Made by a program: the position numbers and the translations under genes. Positions 32,594 through 44,032 of a stretch of DNA of 64,000 nucleotides are shown here, one piece after another. The stretch is from Melastoma dodecandrum (taxonomy: Eukaryota; Streptophyta; Magnoliopsida; Myrtales; Melastomataceae), in the NCBI GenBank assembly GCA_029817715.1, contig JARUPY010000321.1:620001-684000 (forward strand), written 5' to 3'. Each line of letters begins with the position of its first letter. The stretch's first letter is position 1. The notes beneath the pieces were generated by a model. It searched no databases. It worked only from the letters and a program-made list of their open reading frames with translations, and was not told the DNA's origin.

Positions 32594-33373
32594 TTACTGT
32601 CTCGACCTCGACTCCGCCCTCCGTGCCTCATCGTGGGTTGCAGGGAACAGCTCCACGTACCTTGACCCTATTGTCATTTTGTCCTTTGCCATTGCCCTCC
32701 TGGCCTCCTCGGATGAAACAAACTCCACAAAAGCCTCCCCTGTCGCTTTGCCATCTGGGCGGCAGGCGATGTGCACCCCATCCTGTATAACCTGGAAATC
32801 CTTGAAGAAATCCAGTATCTGAGATTTCATGACTGTGAAAGGAAGGCCACGCAACTTCAGGATCTCGGTGAACACCATTTGGTCTTTATCCTCGAACCTT
32901 TTCGGCCTGGAAGGAGTTGGGCTCGGGCTCCTTTGGTAATCCACATCATAAATCCCCCCATAATTTACTTCGGCTGCCACGGCACCATAATAGTCCTGCT
33001 TCTTGCACCTAAATACCTCGACATATCGTCGGCCCATGTTCTGCCTATCCCTCTGAAGAGCGAATTCAACATGCATGTTCCCTGCAAAGACGACATAGGC
33101 CTCTCCAGCGAATCGTCCACTCTTGTTGACTAGCAGTATGTCCACTATGTCAAGTCCGGCAAAGAACTTGTAGATGTCAATGTCAGTACAATTGAAGGGA
33201 AGTCCCCTGAGGCGAACCACTGGGAATGCAGGGGGCTGGTAGACTCCATATCCATAATTTTGATGGTAGTTGTTGGGAACACTGTCCACTGCGAAGTAGG
33301 GACGTGATTCCATCATTCTTTGTCTCTTTGAGCCGACCTCGTATCCATCGGAAACCCCCCCGCCTCCCAACAT
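32594..33373 (-). CDS. hnRNP H/F-like RNA-binding protein with two quasi-RRMs
   Basis: This is an intact 259-residue frame. qRRM1 spans about 52-122 with VRLRGLPF (53-60), GEAYVVF (90-96) and RYVEVF (116-121). qRRM2 spans about 171-243 with LKLRGLPF (172-179), GEAFVEF (212-218) and RYVELF (238-243). These variant RNP motifs are the mark of hnRNP F/H/ESRP-type quasi-RRMs, which bind G-rich RNA and act in nuclear splicing. The N-terminus carries KRQR (16-19) and the C-terminus is basic, so nuclear location is likely. Size and layout match Arabidopsis At3g20890/At5g66010 proteins. The start is supported by an in-frame TGA three codons upstream and by the family N-terminus. It is divergent from HMGB. 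Confidence 0.92.
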   Translation of the reverse strand: MLGGGGVSDGYEVGSKRQRMMESRPYFAVDSVPNNYHQNYGYGVYQPPAFPVVRLRGLPFNCTDIDIYKFFAGLDIVDILLVNKSGRFAGEAYVVFAGNMHVEFALQRDRQNMGRRYVEVFRCKKQDYYGAVAAEVNYGGIYDVDYQRSPSPTPSRPKRFEDKDQMVFTEILKLRGLPFTVMKSQILDFFKDFQVIQDGVHIACRPDGKATGEAFVEFVSSEEARRAMAKDKMTIGSRYVELFPATHDEARRAESRSRQ

Positions 33374-33377
33374 TGCC

Positions 33378-34215
33378 CTTCAGTTATCCATACGAACACA
33401 GAAAAATCCCCCACCAAACCCGTTAATATAACCAAACCCAGCCCAGGACTCCCACATGCCAAAATCACTAGCCTGGATAACATCCAATTAAAGCCAATGC
33501 CATGCCCTCTTATGTCAGAAAATTAAAGATTAAGGAAACTCCCAATGATACTGTTTTATTTTACCAAATGTAGAAACCGGTCGTTTCACTCCTATAACTA
33601 TAATACCATCAAATGGCTAAACATAGAAATCCACAAAAAAAATCCATCGACCAAACGAGCAAGAAAACATGCCGAACAAGACCAAAAGGAATTCGCAAAC
33701 AGATAAAACGAAAGACTTCTAAAAGGGTGTAATGCTAAAGAAAGGTTCCACGACAGATCCTGCCCTTCTGGCTTCTTATGATTTCTAGATAATATTAATA
33801 ACCACAACGACAACGGGAAACCAGTCAACTTGCTTAATCCCCCCTCCACCCCCAACCATCCTAACAAGAATGACAAACTACATTTGTTTCTCAACTACTT
33901 TTTTTTTTCTCTCTAGAAGTTTCTTCAGAACCAAGAATTCTTCCAATGCGTCAGATTCCAACATTTTGATGGGAATTCAAATAATTTCCGAGAACCACAA
34001 CAATATGCTTCAGCAAATAGCCCAGAATCGTGATCCCGCCTCCTAACCCGCAGGGTCCTACTTGAACACCTGAAACGCATATAAACCCCTCGAACCCAAA
34101 TTGAGAACAGCCCGAATTGGCCATCGAAATTCCGACCCAGAATAGAAGAAGAAGAAGAAGAAGAAGAAGAAGAAGAAAAAGAAGAAGAAGAATCATGGGG
34201 AGATTTGGGACTTAC
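33378..34215 (-). other. Probable 5'UTR intron of the RNA-binding protein gene
   Basis: On the minus strand a perfect donor GTAAGT lies at 34215-34210, after ACAGGG. A pyrimidine-containing stretch ending in AG at 33379-33378 lies 4 bp before the ATG. The intron would hold a GAA/TTC microsatellite at 34145-34192. The acceptor choice is tentative. Confidence 0.5.
34145..34192. repeat. GAA trinucleotide microsatellite
   Basis: It holds about 15 GAA units with one interruption, in the probable 5'UTR intron close to the donor site. On the transcribed minus strand it reads TTC. Confidence 0.95.
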
Positions 34216-35056
34216 CCCTGTAGGCGCGCAGAGAGACGATCTCCCCGGGAAGTAGACCGTGATCCTCGTTACGTTCACCCTAATTTCCAACGGAAGCCTC
34301 AAAGGATTCACAACCCAACCCAATTGGGGGCGTCCACTATTATATAAATTTTTACCATTTATTTTAATTTGGTCCTTTGTTCCTCTTGTAGTCCCATGTA
34401 ACTTTGTCCAAGGTTTATCCAGATTAAAAGGGCCAGCCCAAACAAAACAAAGCCCAATTCCAATTCTACAAACTCCTGTCCTAACCTAAGCGGTGGGGGT
34501 GGGGTGGGAGGGCAAAATGGAGAACCCAAAAACCCTAGCGAAAACCGGCACGTGTCCATCCCCCCGAGGGAGAGGAAATGCTTAGCACCTCCCTCCAATC
34601 TCATCCCTCGGATCGATGACGTGGCGCCACCCAATTTCGAAATCCCGCCCAAACCACGTGAATTTATCACAATACCCTCGAATGCAATTCCCAGTTTACC
34701 CCCCTTCGATCCCATTGATTTTGCTATATTCCTCCCCTCTCTTCTGGATCGAGTCCTTTGCCTGTCCCACCCAAAACACACACACCCAGACGGAGAACCA
34801 AAGTAATAAAAAATCCGGAACAACATAAAGGTTCGTTCTCCCCCTTCCCTCTCGATCCGTCTCTTAAATTTCTCCTTTCATCTTCTTCTGCCCCCACCTC
34901 CGTTAGGTCCTTCATCTTTCGGTAGCCGAACCCTAGCTCCGGCGGCGCAACCCGGTCTGCGGTCCTCCCGAAGTTTATCTCTCTCTCTTCGATATCTCGA
35001 GGCTGCTGTTTCTCCCTGATCTTTTTCGTGTTTTTCCATTGTAGGTTCGGAAGAAG
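34216..35056. promoter_or_regulatory. Shared divergent promoter region of the RRM and HMGB genes
   Basis: The minus-strand gene has a TATATAAT box at about 34340-34346. Toward HMGB there are two G-boxes CACGTG (34549-34554 and 34655-34660), a telo-box AAACCCTA (34530-34537), a second AACCCTAG near 34928 and several GCCCA site II-like words near 34435-34455. Telo-boxes and site II elements are common in promoters of growth-related plant genes. A possible 5'UTR intron acceptor TTGTAG lies near 35043, just before the HMGB start. Binding is inferred. Confidence 0.6.
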
Positions 35057-36914
35057 ATGAAGGGAGGAAAGGCGAAGGCTGAGACCAACAGAGCAGACGC
35101 CGCGTGAGTTTCCTCATGGGCCGTTCCTTCCTCTTGTTGCATTTTCTTTTCTTTTTTAGTTCTCTTTGATGTGATGGTTTTGTGTTGGGACGGGACGATC
35201 GGGTGTTGGTGTGAAGTTACGGTTTCGTTTTTGTTTAGGGATAGAGGACTGCGGTCTATTGATATTTTTTATATATGGTTTTTTCATGGCTTTGGTGTAT
35301 GAGGGTTTATTTGGTGGTGATGTTGAGGAGGGGCTTTTGCTAGTGTTTGAGTTGTCCTTTTTCTCTGAAGGACTTCGTGAGGGTTTGTGATTTTGATTCT
35401 ATAATCTTTGCTGATGTTCTGTATTTTGAAGTGTGCTTTCTGAGGTTTCCTGTATCACTGGGAAACAGGAGATGAGTAATGGATTTCCAAAGTGTGATGA
35501 GGTTTGTGTTTGTCGATGTGCTGCTGATATGAAGCTTTTGTTGTGGCAAGCTGCTTCCTTTTGCTCGTCCAACCCCCTCGAATTCTAACTTTTAAGCTAA
35601 TTAATCCTTATCAGAATGGAATGATATTCAAAGAGGAGTTATATGTGTGAACTCTGTGGTCAACAGTTATTTTTATGCGAAGAAATTCAGGAAAAAGCCT
35701 TTAAATGGCCAGGTGCTTTCCTGTGGTAGATTGTCATGATCCAATTGTTTGGTCTATTTTGGGTTGAGTGACGAATAACAGCAATTTTCCACATGTCTGA
35801 CATTTAACACTTTCAATCGCCATGTTTAGATTGATACTGCAGAAATTTGTTCTGATGTTTTTTGGTACTGGGCAAAGGAAATTGGGTGTGGTCTTTGTGG
35901 GTTGTGCGCACAGATCTGTTGCTGTGTTTGCTGTTTTGTTAAGAGTGTGAAGTTGCTGCTCATCTTATTCATTTTCCTCTTGGTGATAGTCTAAAAAGGA
36001 AGGGGGCAGATTCACAGCGTGCTGGGAAGGCAGCAAAGAAAGCTGCCAAGGATCCAAACAAACCAAAGAGGCCTGCAAGTGCCTTCTTTGTGTTCATGTA
36101 CGTATATCATACATAGATGTGCTTATTCTAGTTCAGTTTCATTGTTCATAGTGGTTTATGTGTTGTCTGCTTCTTGAATTTTTCTGAAGGGAGGAGTTCA
36201 GGGTGCAGTATAAGCAGAAGCATCCGAATAACAAATCTGTTGCAGCTGTACCTTCCTTATTTTTATGATGTTTCTATTTTACTGTAATATTTATACTAAC
36301 CATGTCCCGCCTCACTCTTTGCATTTTGTAAAATCGTTTTATTAGGTCGGAAAAGCTGGTGGAGACAAGTGGAAATCCATGTCTGAAGCAGTAAGTTCTT
36401 CATTTCGATCTAAAATTTAAAGTAAAATATCTTCTGTGTTTTGGTACATTGGATAATAAATCTCTGGGGTGCATAGTGTTTGTTGATATTATTCGAGCCA
36501 TTGGTTTGGTTGTAGGACAAAGCTCCTTATGTAGCCAAGGCCGAGAAAAGGAAGGAGGAATACAACAAGAAGATGCAAGCTTATAATAAGCGATCGGTGT
36601 GTTGCTAGATTATGAAAAACTGTGTAGTCAATTTTTTTATTTCCAATTCACTTAAACTAATTTCTCTCGTCTTCTTTTCTTTGTTTGGATGGCATTAGGC
36701 TGAGGGAGCAAACGTAGCTGATGAAGATGAGTCTGACAAGTCGAAGTCTGAGGTTAACGATGAAGAGGAAGATGATGATGCAGAGAGTGGCGAGGTAAAG
36801 TCCTTGCAGGAAGTGTACTCGTGTTCATTGAACGAGTGCTTATTGTTTTATCTGATGCACTGTTACGTGTCTTTTTTTCATTGTATATTGCAGGATGAGG
36901 AGGACGATGATTAA
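35057..36914 (+). CDS. HMGB: HMGB2/3-type high mobility group protein, seven coding exons
   Basis: Exons by GT-AG rule: 35057-35103, 35990-36097, 36190-36247, 36346-36390, 36516-36596, 36699-36794 and 36894-36914. All join in frame to 456 nt, coding for 151 residues. The N-terminus is basic (MKGGKAKAETNR). A single HMG box spans about 37-112, from DPNKPKRPASAFFVFM to KKMQAYNKR. The conserved core tryptophan is W80, within GGDKWKSMSEA. An acidic tail covers 117-151. This is the plant HMGB plan; length and the MKG start match HMGB2/HMGB3, nuclear architectural proteins that bind and bend DNA in chromatin. The long first intron (886 bp) is usual for the family. I cannot tell which paralogue it is. 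Confidence 0.95.
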
Positions 36915-38600
36915 GTATTTAGGCCGTGATAGAAACAATGTGTGAAACACGGTTCTTCTGAGGTTCTACCTTATGTCCGGTAGTTGGTTGGGTATGATCT
37001 ATTTAGTTTATTTTAGTTTAACTGAATGGGGAGGAAGGATTTTTAGTGGGAGCCTCTTGATGGATCTTTATATAGTATTGTACTTAGTTACTTCTGCTGG
37101 CTAATGCTTTTGGTGATTACCTTCCACTATCATCCATGACATCTCGTTGCTCTTTGCCATGATATCTGCAAAGATGTGCGTTGACTGAGATTCCTGGCAT
37201 ATTCTGTCAGCATTCATTTGGTTTAAGCCAGCATATCTAAATTTCAAATTACAAGCCTCACCGGAGATGTGGATTATATATCCTTAAGCAAAATATTTTT
37301 TGGTTTACAATCATTTGAAACTGGTTGTCTCCCTAAACTTTAATTACAGTAACACTTTCCAACGAATGTATAGAGCTTCAACGTCCATTGAGCTTCAACG
37401 TCAATAGCCACTTCAAGCAAGTACCAGAGAACGGACAAACGAAGTAGTAATACATTTGTGGACAGTAAACGTCAAAAAGATACCAGTTTAACAAACTCCT
37501 CCGCGGATTTGCAATGTCCTACAAGACTCCCCTTCTCATCCACGGATGATGGAGTTCATGCACGATGGATGAGAATGACTTGAAGGTTTTATGGTTTATT
37601 CCCTGCTTGTTATCAGTCAATCATATCCCAGTAAATCATTTTCTCCTCTTAAGCAAAGGATAAGAGCACCCGAACAAAAAGGATGCATATGACCTGGCCT
37701 TCATGGAAAGCAGAGAATTCCTTAAGTGCAAGAAGGGGTAAATGCTTTGCCGAATGAGTGATACTGTGTGCAAGTCGTGCAAATGTTAAAACTCTACGAA
37801 ATATGTGTAGTTCCAATTCCAACTACAATATTCAGACATCTACAAGTGGATCCCACAATCCAGTAACAAGATGTATGCCACTTATGTGCTGCAAATAGGA
37901 ATAAGCGATCTGATTTAACGAAAAACATCAATCATGGACCCCGTCCAATGTCTCTAACACAAGCATTTTGCCTTCACAAATTCAACCCAAAACCAAACAT
38001 CAGCATGATGGACTTGTGAAGTTCATAGAGGTAACAAATTATGCCACCACAGTTGTCGGCGACGAGTTAAGTTAAATGTTTTTAACACAATCTGTTTTAC
38101 CTTTCCCGCAAAACCAAATGCAAACCAGTCTACAGTTACTGTGCTGGAGGAGTCAATATCAGTAACACAGATTGGGCTACCGAGTGAATAGAGAGAATGG
38201 TGATGTAACTTGGTTGATGCAGCAAGTAATTGAAATATCGGGAGCTCGACAATCAACACATTTAAATCCTTCAGTTCATGCAGGCTGGAACACATACAAC
38301 AGATGAATCTTCCAACCCGGTGAAGGCTGACAACGATCGCACTCTAAAGAACTTCGGCAGCAGGAAGAATATTGTTTTCTTTGCGTATATCAATTGATAT
38401 TTTACGTACTTATTATTATTCGGAAGATTCTCTCCTCGAATTTATGAGGCACATTAAAAGCTCTTGCTCCTGCGGTGCGAAGGCTTATTGTTTGCCCTAT
38501 TCTTAGTGGCACCCTCTTATCAACAAACTGAGGGGTCCATATTAGGCCTAGGTACATTCTGATGCTTTAGATGGATTTACATATTTGCACCGAATGATGT
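36915..38600. other. HMGB 3' flank and unassigned intergenic sequence
   Basis: The first 200-250 bp should be the HMGB 3'UTR. The rest has no recognised gene. A minus-strand open frame at 38023-38295 has no family signature and is probably chance. Confidence 0.4.
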
Positions 38601-39110
38601 TCCTATACCTTCTTTTTGGGGATTCACCTTCGTCTTTCCGTCAGCCACAACATTCCTACCGGCTTCTGGACTCATAGTGATATGTTGAGGCAACTCATAT
38701 GCATGCTTGGATGTATGATTGTAGCTCCGAGTCTTACTGATGAGTTCCAAGTTCTTAATTTAGTTTCAATCTTTTGTTCAAAGCTCTCGATCTTCTTATC
38801 CACTTTTTTAGATTTCTACAACAGGAACTGGAGCATCTGTTATATGATTGAGAGATTAGTTTCCAAACGGGAGTTAGAGGGTCACCTTTACAAGAGCCCC
38901 TCATTCCCCTGGATCTCAACATTTTGGAAATTGACAGAGGAATCATGTACCTCCCCTGGACGCTCCGCATCCTTACCACCATTTCGCGCCATTATACTCA
39001 CATTGTGATTGTCCAAAGACATGTTGACTAGCAAACACATTGAAAATATTTGGCAATCGAACAAGGAGTTTGATATTTGATTCGAAAATATAGTCAGCAT
39101 GGATCATTAA
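38600..39110 (-). pseudogene. Degraded ORF, possibly gag N-terminal
   Basis: One minus-strand frame stays readable over about 165 codons with roughly six stops: DNHNVSIMARNGGKDAERPG, DSSVNFQNVEIQGNEG, KSKKVDKKIESFEQKIETKL. The coiled-coil-like charge pattern and position beside retroelement sequence suggest a gag leader, but I do not recognise the family. Confidence 0.35.
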
Positions 39111-39159
39111 TCATACCCAGACTTTGAGCTTGGGCTCTCATTAGATTAAGAGCAATCAC

Positions 39160-39290
39160 TACAACACCCCCAATCAATTATATAGATCAAAAGAGACGGG
39201 GAAGGGCAGTGATCGTTGGCCTATGGCACTTGAGTCCACGACCCATTACAAATGAATTTTAGAATTTTCGGGGAGGCCGGCTATAACGAC
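39160..39290 (-). repeat. Fragment related to the LTR of the element at 46.8-64 kb
   Basis: About 110-130 bp matches the LTR segment at 47156-47270 (CAATTATxTAGATCAAA, GGGGAAGGGC, TGGGCCTAT, ACTTGGACCCACGxCCCxTTA) with many substitutions. It lies in the same orientation as the LTRs and shows an older insertion of that LTR family here. Confidence 0.65.
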
Positions 39291-39339
39291 CCAAGCGGCA
39301 TCGAATCAAGCTGAAGCCTGGCCACCGACTTCCCCAGAC

Positions 39340-40590
39340 TGATAGGGAGAAAATGAAAAGTTATTGCAAATGGCATGGGTCTTTTACCCATGCCACACGT
39401 GATTGTCTAACTTTTAGAAACCTTATTTAGGATCTCATCGAATAAAAAATTATGTGTTTCAAAGAGTCTAAAGAGTCATCTTCAATCGATCAAAAACCAT
39501 TTACTGATTGTAAAGTTCATACGTTTGACATTAACATGGTTGATGTTGTTCGACGTGCTTTTTAGGAATCCAATGTTTCAGGGGAGACTTATGTGATCAA
39601 CAAACTGTTCAAGAGACTTCTCGACAAAGGAGTCGTCTCTTGCCCCATGGTTGCTTCAAGGCTGAAAAATGAAGTGTGCTGGTGGCATATGGACGAGACT
39701 CACACTACCGACAAGTGCTTCACTTTAAGAAGTTTCTCCAATCTCACCAGACAGAGGATTAGTTCGATCTGACACCAGTCGAGAGGGCTGCAATCGGGAT
39801 TCCTCACAAGGAGCATTCGAAAGCGTTTAATCAAAACCCTAGGGGAAGAGGATCTGCCTCCGATGCTCACAAGTTTTTTCCTAATAAGGGGCATGTTGTC
39901 CAGAAAGAAAAGGCAGCACCTTGTTGTCATGATGCACAACCGATCCCGCTGACTATTAATAGTGATGTGGATTCATCTGGCAAGTCAAGTGATCTGTCCA
40001 AGGAGACTATCAAGAAAGGGGATGTTAGGGACCGACTTCGACTTTCCCCCCGTCTCGATGAGCAGGCTATCAAAGATGGACCTCTTATTGCACAATTCCT
40101 CGAAAAAGCTGACACTTGCAATCGATGCAGTCCAATTTTGAGGAACAAGAAAATAATTTCTCAATTGTGTCACCTATGCTCGTACAATTATCTGCAGAAG
40201 CTGATCGTCATGTCTTCGGCGAATAAGTTTGACATTGTCCTGGTCGACAATCCGATCCAAGGTATGATCGAAACAGATCCATCGTATTGTTGCATGCCAG
40301 TTTTTGTTCATAAAGAGGATGTAGGGAAAGTCCAAGGATACGATCTCCAGAAAGGACAGTTTGTTCAGGTATATCCTGAATATTATCGATCATGTCAACG
40401 TCGACTTGACTTTTCTTGTTCCGATGGTAATGAGTGGAGACAGGTGAATAACCAACAGTCTCCATTTCTGTCTAAGAGCAGTAGGAAAAGAAAAGAAAGA
40501 TGTCAAAGGAGAGCAGAGGAAAAACGACAAAAATCCGTTAAACCCGCAGAGGTCGACGGGAGAAAATCGATCATGATGACTTGTTTATGA
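39340..40590 (+). pseudogene. Gag end with zinc-knuckle-like motif and linker
   Basis: Near 39360 the strand reads YCKWHGSFTHATRDC, the C-x2-H...H-x4-C type motif common at this place in Tat gag proteins. A readable but interrupted stretch with TFDINMVDVVRR and CFTLRSFSN follows. The frame 39967-40590 is a basic linker (KSSRKRKERCQRRAEEKRQK) ahead of the protease. The capsid-like core of gag is not found to the left. Confidence 0.6.
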
Positions 40591-42110
40591 TAGATGGCTC
40601 TGTTCCCCACGATGACCCTCCTGAACATAAGGAATTAAATGCTGAGGACGATGATTTTGAGGATACCTTCGATGACTCGGATTACAATCCAGTCAGGTTT
40701 GACGCTCCTGATAACACTGTAGAGTGTAACGTCATTACGTTACCCACAGAGTTTGCAGGACCTACGATCGATCAACCTATCTCGGGTATTCTTAAAACTT
40801 CGGCTCCTCGGGTTGTTCGTTGTCCAATAGGCTTTCCAGTAAATTGGTTTATAAAGCCTAGTCCTTCGATGCAATCCCATATGCATTCTCTATACATAGA
40901 GGCAGAATTTAATGGGGTTCTTCTAAAGAAATTTTTGGTCGATAATGGTGCGACAGTCAACGTAATGCCTCTACGTACTCTCAAATACTTAGGGAATGAC
41001 AAGGCTGACAGTACCAACACCGATGTAGGAATAATGGGTTTTAATGGCCTTTTGTCAAAGTGTGTGGGAATATTCCCACTCAAATTGAAAGTTGGAAGGT
41101 CTACGATGAATGCCGCTTTCTTTATAGTAGATGTTGATACTACATTTACTGCCCTTTTTTGGGTCGAGATTGGCTGCATAAGGCAGCAGTGATCCCTTCT
41201 ACTCTTCATCGAGAACTTATGCTTTGGCTTGATTCTGAAGTTGATGTTGTTAAAGCTGATTCGTCCATCAATACTTGTCTTACCCCTGTCGAAATTTACA
41301 CAGGAAATGTTATTGGTTTTGTCGATGACATGAGTTTGAAGAAGAGATATTCTCTTGGATATCCAAATGTCGAACCCTTAGAAGAATCGACAGGAAAGTT
41401 CGAATACCTGGTCAAACATGGGGGCCCTCCACATCCTTTCGCCGATGCTCCATCTGGATGGGATTTTGATGTAGTACCTCCAGCCGTCGAAGCTGAGGCT
41501 TAGGCAAAGAAGGAGGCAGAGCTTGCTGGAGTCCTCCACTCCATTAAGGAAGCTGCTGGATTGCTCCCTATTGTTGAAGAGGAAAATGTTGAACCTGCCG
41601 ATGGAGAGATGTATCCTCACCCTGTCGATGAAGACAAGGATGCTAAACCCGGACTTGGAGCCCGAGAGACTGCTCCGGGAGACCGAAGATGCTTGACAAT
41701 GATCGGAAGACGTAATCGCTAATGTCTTAGAGCGATTACGAGTGTCTAGGCTAATTAAGCCCGTAGTTAGTCTAGAGATGTGTCTGGAAATCGGTTCGCT
41801 GGACGTTGATAGTCCTGACCAGCGTGCTGAAGAGGATGAGTCGAATCTTGGTTTGAAAAAGTGTGTAGATTCGACTAGTGTTGTTTGTCATCCTACTATC
41901 AATAAAACAACGTTTTGTGATAAATCTATAGCTGAATCTCCTGAGGATCGATGCACTTTATTGATGCCTCAAGACCCTCTGGTAACTGTAAATTTGAGCG
42001 ACGATGCAACCCAGCAACCTACCTTCATAAGTGGTTCGATTGACAAAGATCTCTTTCAATCGATCCTAACCCTTTTAAAGAAGTTCAAAGATTGTTTTGG
42101 ATGAGATTAT
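40581..42110 (+). pseudogene. Protease and pre-RT region
   Basis: The frame 40581-41192 has the aspartic protease box LVDNGATVNVMP and the second half MGFNGLLSKCVGIFPLKLK. After a shift, 41159-41503 begins LGRDWLHKAAVIPSTLH, the conserved flap-end motif. The ORF at 41742-42104 gives the pre-RT hinge (LFQSILTLLKKFKDCFG). Stops separate the three parts. Confidence 0.8.
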
Positions 42111-43060
42111 ACTGAAATGCCTGGCTTGGATCGACGATTGGTCAAACATACTTTACCTACTAAGCCAGACTTCAAACCCGTAAAACCGGTTCCACGTCGA
42201 TTGCCAAGTGAACATCAACAACAAGTCTTTGATGAAGTAAAGAAATAATTCGACGCTGGATACATATGGACATCTCGGTACATAGAATGGATTTCTTCTA
42301 TTGTTCCTGTAAAAAAGAAGAATGAAAAAATTCGAGTTTGTATTGATTTTAGATATCTCAACAAAGGAACTCCAAAAGACGAATATCCGATGCCAATAAC
42401 GGATGAGCTCATCGATAAGACATCTGGACATAAAATTATATCCTTTATGGATGGTTATTCTGGGTATAACCAAATCTTCATCGCTGAGAATGATATACAT
42501 GAAACAACTTTTCGTTGTCCTTTTGGAATTTTTGAGTTGGTTGTCATGCATTTTGGTTTATAGAATGATGGCGCAACCTATTAAAGGGCAATGAATCTTA
42601 TTTTTAACCTATTGATTTGGTCATCGGTCGCGGTTTATATCGACGATATTATTGTAAAATAGTTGGCAGACCATTGCCATGTTGACAATATTTGAAAAAC
42701 TTTTCTTCAAATGATAAAGCACAACTTGAAGTTGAATCCCATGAAGTGTGCCTTCGCTGTTCGCGCTGGTCATTTTTTGGAATTTTTAGTTCATCATTGA
42801 GGGCTAGAGATTGATCCGGGCAAGATTAAAGCTATTCAGGATCTACCTCCTCCATCGACTAAAAAGCAGCTTCAAGCTTTCTTTGGAAGAGTACCTAAGA
42901 CGATTTATAGGTAATCTAGCCGGTCGAACAAACGACATTTTCTAACTTGTTGAAAGGACAAAGTAGCTTTGAATGGACTGATAGCCATCAGGAATCCTTC
43001 AAAGCTATTAAAAAATACCTTATCAACCCTCCAGTCCTGGTACTTCTAAAGCAGGATTGA
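42111..43060 (+). pseudogene. Reverse transcriptase
   Basis: It is readable as VKKKNEKIRVCIDFRYLNKG, GYNQIFIAENDIHETTFRCP, FGIFELVVMHFGL and the polymerase box AVYIDDIIVK near 42640. The connection follows with LNPMKCAF and PGKIKAIQDLPPPSTKKQLQ. At least five stops occur, so it is inactive although the YIDD aspartates are present. Confidence 0.85.
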
Positions 43061-44032
43061 CCCTTTTCATTGTATATCGTCACGGGTGGTAAGGTCGTCG
43101 GTTCGATGTTGGTACAAGAAGATAATCAACGTAAGGAACGGGTTATTTGTTACTTATCTCGAGTTCTTACTCCCATTGAATATAGATATACTAATAATGA
43201 GAAGCTATGCCTTTCGTTGTATTATGCTGTCATGAAAGTTCAACATTATATTGGGAGTAACACAATGTATGAAGTATTGAATGCTCCTGTATTAAAAATG
43301 TTGTTCGATAGCACTATGTTATCCGGTAGGCTTAGTAAATGGAGTCTCGTTTTGTCTCCTTTTGATTTTCAATACCGATCACATACGTCGATTAAAGGAA
43401 AGGTATTAACCGACTTTTTAGCCCAATATACGGATTCTAGATTGACCAGTTCTCAAGATCCGAAGGAGTTTTGGGAAGTTTGGTTTGATGGATCAGTGTC
43501 CAGTGAAGGGGTTGGGGTAGGAGCTTACCTTCTATCTCCTTTAAAGGTAAAATATAGAGTGGCCTATTGAATTGATGAAATTCTAACAAATAATTCCGTC
43601 GAATATGAGGCTCTAATAATTGCTTTACAAACCATGATCGATTTTCAAGTATCCAATGCGATAGTTCAAGGGGATTCACAGCTTGCCATCCATCATGTCA
43701 AAGGATCGAGCATGTGTACCTTCGATCATCTCCAGAGATACTTGGACAAAGTCCATGAGTTGTCTTCTTTCTTTAAAGATGTTCATTTTGAACACATCCC
43801 TAGAGAAGACAATTCCGTGGCAAATGAATTGGCACAACATGCCTCCGGTTTTAAAATAAGTCATCGATTGATGCAAGAAATTGGAGGACAAATACATACA
43901 ATACATTCTGTGTTGAACAAAGATTCTACACATGTAAATGTCATTAGTATTTTCCGATCGACAACTGACTGGAGAAAACCATTCATGGAATTCTTCTCCA
44001 ATCCTGGGAAGGGGGCAACCACCTAAGTAAAG
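43061..44032 (+). pseudogene. RNase H and archaeal-type second RNase H
   Basis: The first RNase H lies at 43070-43440 (QEDNQRKERVICYLSRVL, LCLSLYYAVMKVQHYIGSN). A second domain starts near 43470 with EVWFDGSVSSEGVGVGAYLL, continues past a TGA near 43568 with NNSVEYEALIIALQ, and ends IPREDNSVANELAQHASGF. The WFDGS, VEYEAL and EDNSVANELA boxes mark the extra RNase H found in Tat/Ogre elements. Confidence 0.85.

Noticed and set aside
34359..34826. Open frames of 100-155 codons in the divergent promoter
   Set aside because: GC-rich promoter and UTR sequence is open by chance. The peptides show no domain, and the region has promoter motifs.
38023..38295. Possible gene downstream of HMGB
   Set aside because: It is a single short frame without recognisable motifs, splice context or neighbours in frame.
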